Assembly: GCA_001598975.1 (NCBI GenBank)
Contig: BBXU01002134.1
Span: 1 to 33,313, forward strand
Length of the DNA stretch: 33,313 nt
Direction of reading: 5' to 3'
Origin: Parachlorella kessleri
Taxonomy: Eukaryota; Chlorophyta; Trebouxiophyceae; Chlorellales; Chlorellaceae
Notes under the pieces: model-generated
The model's database searches: none
What the model was told of the DNA's origin: nothing
What the model saw: the letters and a program-made list of their open reading frames with translations, nothing else
Shown: positions 32,174-33,313 of the stretch, in pieces
Numbering within the stretch: the stretch's first letter is position 1
Layout: each line of letters starts with the position of its first letter
Translations under genes and position numbers: made by a program

Positions 32174-33047
32174 TCGAGGGCTGGGTGGTGTCATGGTAGG
32201 GGGTTCAAGGCGGGGCCACTGCCTCCTGGCTACATTACCCTAGTAGCCAGCCAGGTTGTTAAGGGCACGTTTGTACAAAGCCATGCGTTTAATTGCTAAC
32301 ATCAAGACTTGAATCAAGACTTGCTGCATTGCTTCCTCGGGTTGGTGCATTGCTTTCTGTGCCTACTGCCCCACAAAAGCGGCCATGTGCTTCTTGGGCA
32401 GCGGGGGGTTCCCAGTAGAGTGCTGGGGTCCTCTGTTGGTCTGGCCACTGTGCAGAGCACCGCTTGCGGCACTGCAAACTGTTTCTCCAAGCACTGCTTT
32501 TCAGTGGGGTGAGGGCTGTGTCAGTTGGTTCAAGAAATACAAACGAATACACATCGAATGGATGCATTGATCTTTGCTTTAACAAGTGCTGGGCCTAACT
32601 CAGGCGTTGGCTGCCTTTCATTCAGCCTGCTCACCCCATCCAGTTTTGTGCATGCATGGGTCTCCTGAGGCGTTGCTGCATCCTTACTAGTTCTGCTTGG
32701 ACGTAGGCGGGGCCTGGCATCTGTGTACATAGTACTACTACTAGTTGCAATCTGTCAGCCTTCGTTTTGTAACATATGTGCTGCACCACCCCTCGCTGTG
32801 CATAACGTGTATCATGCATGACTGTGCCAGCCTGGTCTGCCAGCAGCCACCAGCCCACACCGCCTTCTGCCTCATATGCAGCGGTCAAGTGCTTGGTGCG
32901 GGGTTCCCCCATAATGCAGAGTACAAGAGTCCGACAGTCCCCAGTGTTCCCGAGCATGGGGCCAGCTCCCAGCAAGCAGCTCCCTGGCCACCCCCTTCCC
33001 TGAAAGCTCCCTGTTGGGGAGACGGGGACGACCTCTCAAACCACCTC
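32174..33047. other. Convergent intergenic / 3' UTR region
   Basis: Between SelW (plus) and the alcohol dehydrogenase (minus). Open frames here, such as 32975-32631 on the minus strand, have no recognised domain and probably fall in 3' UTR. Apart from the TGTAA I see no further feature. Confidence 0.5.
32768..32772 (+). terminator. Candidate poly(A) signal TGTAA for SelW
   Basis: TGTAA, the usual chlorophyte polyadenylation signal, about 600 nt after the SECIS. No nearer TGTAA was seen on this strand after the SelW stop. If used, the 3' UTR is about 840 nt. Confidence 0.35.
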
Positions 33048-33176
33048 CTACTGCTCATAGGCCCTGTGAAGGATATCAATGACATCATCCCGGGTGGGCT
33101 GGCGGGGGTTGGTCAAGCCGCAAGCATCCTTCATGGCGTTGTCTGCCAGCACACCAAAGTCTCCTGGGTGGACATT
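33048..33176 (-). CDS. Iron-containing alcohol dehydrogenase, last exon only
   Basis: Terminal exon of 42 codons plus stop TAG (33048-33050), preceded by a TGTGCAG acceptor at 33177. It reads FGVLADNAMKDACGLTNPRQ followed by TRDDVIDILHRAYEQ, matching the conserved C-terminus of PF00465 Fe-dependent dehydrogenases (DAC-x-x-NPR, then a final helix), as in AdhE and in stand-alone Fe-ADHs. These reduce aldehydes with NAD(P)H, often in fermentation. The catalytic and metal-binding parts lie outside the window, so substrate and exact subtype cannot be given. Confidence 0.8.
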   Translation of the reverse strand, partial: NVHPGDFGVLADNAMKDACGLTNPRQPTRDDVIDILHRAYEQ

Positions 33177-33313
33177 CTGCACAGGGATGGAAGCACCCAG
33201 CGTTGCAGCAGTGAACAACCATTGAAGTAGGTCATGCTGCTAGCAGCATCAAGTGGGGCACCGTTGTGCTTGTGGCAATTCAAGATGAAAATGCACGTGA
33301 CAGAAGGGGTCAG
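33177..33313 (-). other. Partial intron of the iron-containing alcohol dehydrogenase
   Basis: No coding similarity is recognised upstream of the acceptor within the window. This appears to be the 3' part of the intron preceding the last exon. Confidence 0.5.

Noticed and set aside
33061..33230. Plus-strand ORF ending at 33230
   Set aside because: The opposite strand carries the conserved Fe-ADH C-terminus, so the plus-strand frame is a shadow.

Overview
The window looks like nuclear DNA of a chlorophyte green alga, Chlorella-like or a related trebouxiophyte. Evidence: high GC, many short introns in every gene, UGA-Sec decoding, and a LOV-type hybrid histidine kinase. No bacterial operon layout, rRNA, tRNA or CRISPR array was seen. 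Gene models were built by hand from splice sites, reading phase and remembered family motifs. For four models (Strawberry-notch, transmembrane RING, LOV kinase, SelW) the exon phases close throughout.

Layout, left to right: (1) 18-9495, minus: Strawberry-notch (SBNO) helicase-like regulator, 22 exons, running off the left edge. (2) 9983-11890, plus: decayed PIF/Harbinger (HARBI1-like) transposase with a nonsense codon, a 1-nt frameshift and catalytic Glu replaced by Lys. (3) 12553-13059, minus: unidentified ORF. (4) 13617-17642, plus: 919-residue protein with TM, large non-cytosolic domain, TM, low-complexity tail and C-terminal C3HC4 RING. (5) 17643-19160: AT-richer gap with stacked palindromes and a broken coding remnant. 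(6) 19161-30382, minus: 23-exon, 1684-residue hybrid histidine kinase with four tandem PAS/LOV modules, HisKA, HATPase, long Ala/Ser-rich linker, pseudo-receiver and receiver. (7) 31025-31944, plus: five-exon selenoprotein W gene with UGA as Sec, and a form-II SECIS at 32103-32173. (8) 33048-33176, minus: last exon of an iron-containing alcohol dehydrogenase.

The most notable system is the LOV kinase. Module 3 has the canonical photoactive Cys (GRNCRFLQG). Module 4 keeps the flavin-site residues but has Ser instead (GRNSRWLQG). Module 2 has Trp at that position with a Cys one residue earlier (GRCWDILQ), and module 1 is degenerate. This suggests one adduct-forming light sensor among three altered copies, feeding a His-Asp phosphorelay (H535 to D1609).

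Second, the SelW gene would be truncated by ordinary gene prediction, because its UGA lies in exon 1 one base before the intron. Third, six of about 52 modelled introns appear to use GC-AG instead of GT-AG, which is high for a eukaryote. The kinase and SelW genes are divergent, sharing about 640 bp of upstream DNA. Nothing in the sequence shows that the neighbouring genes act in one pathway.
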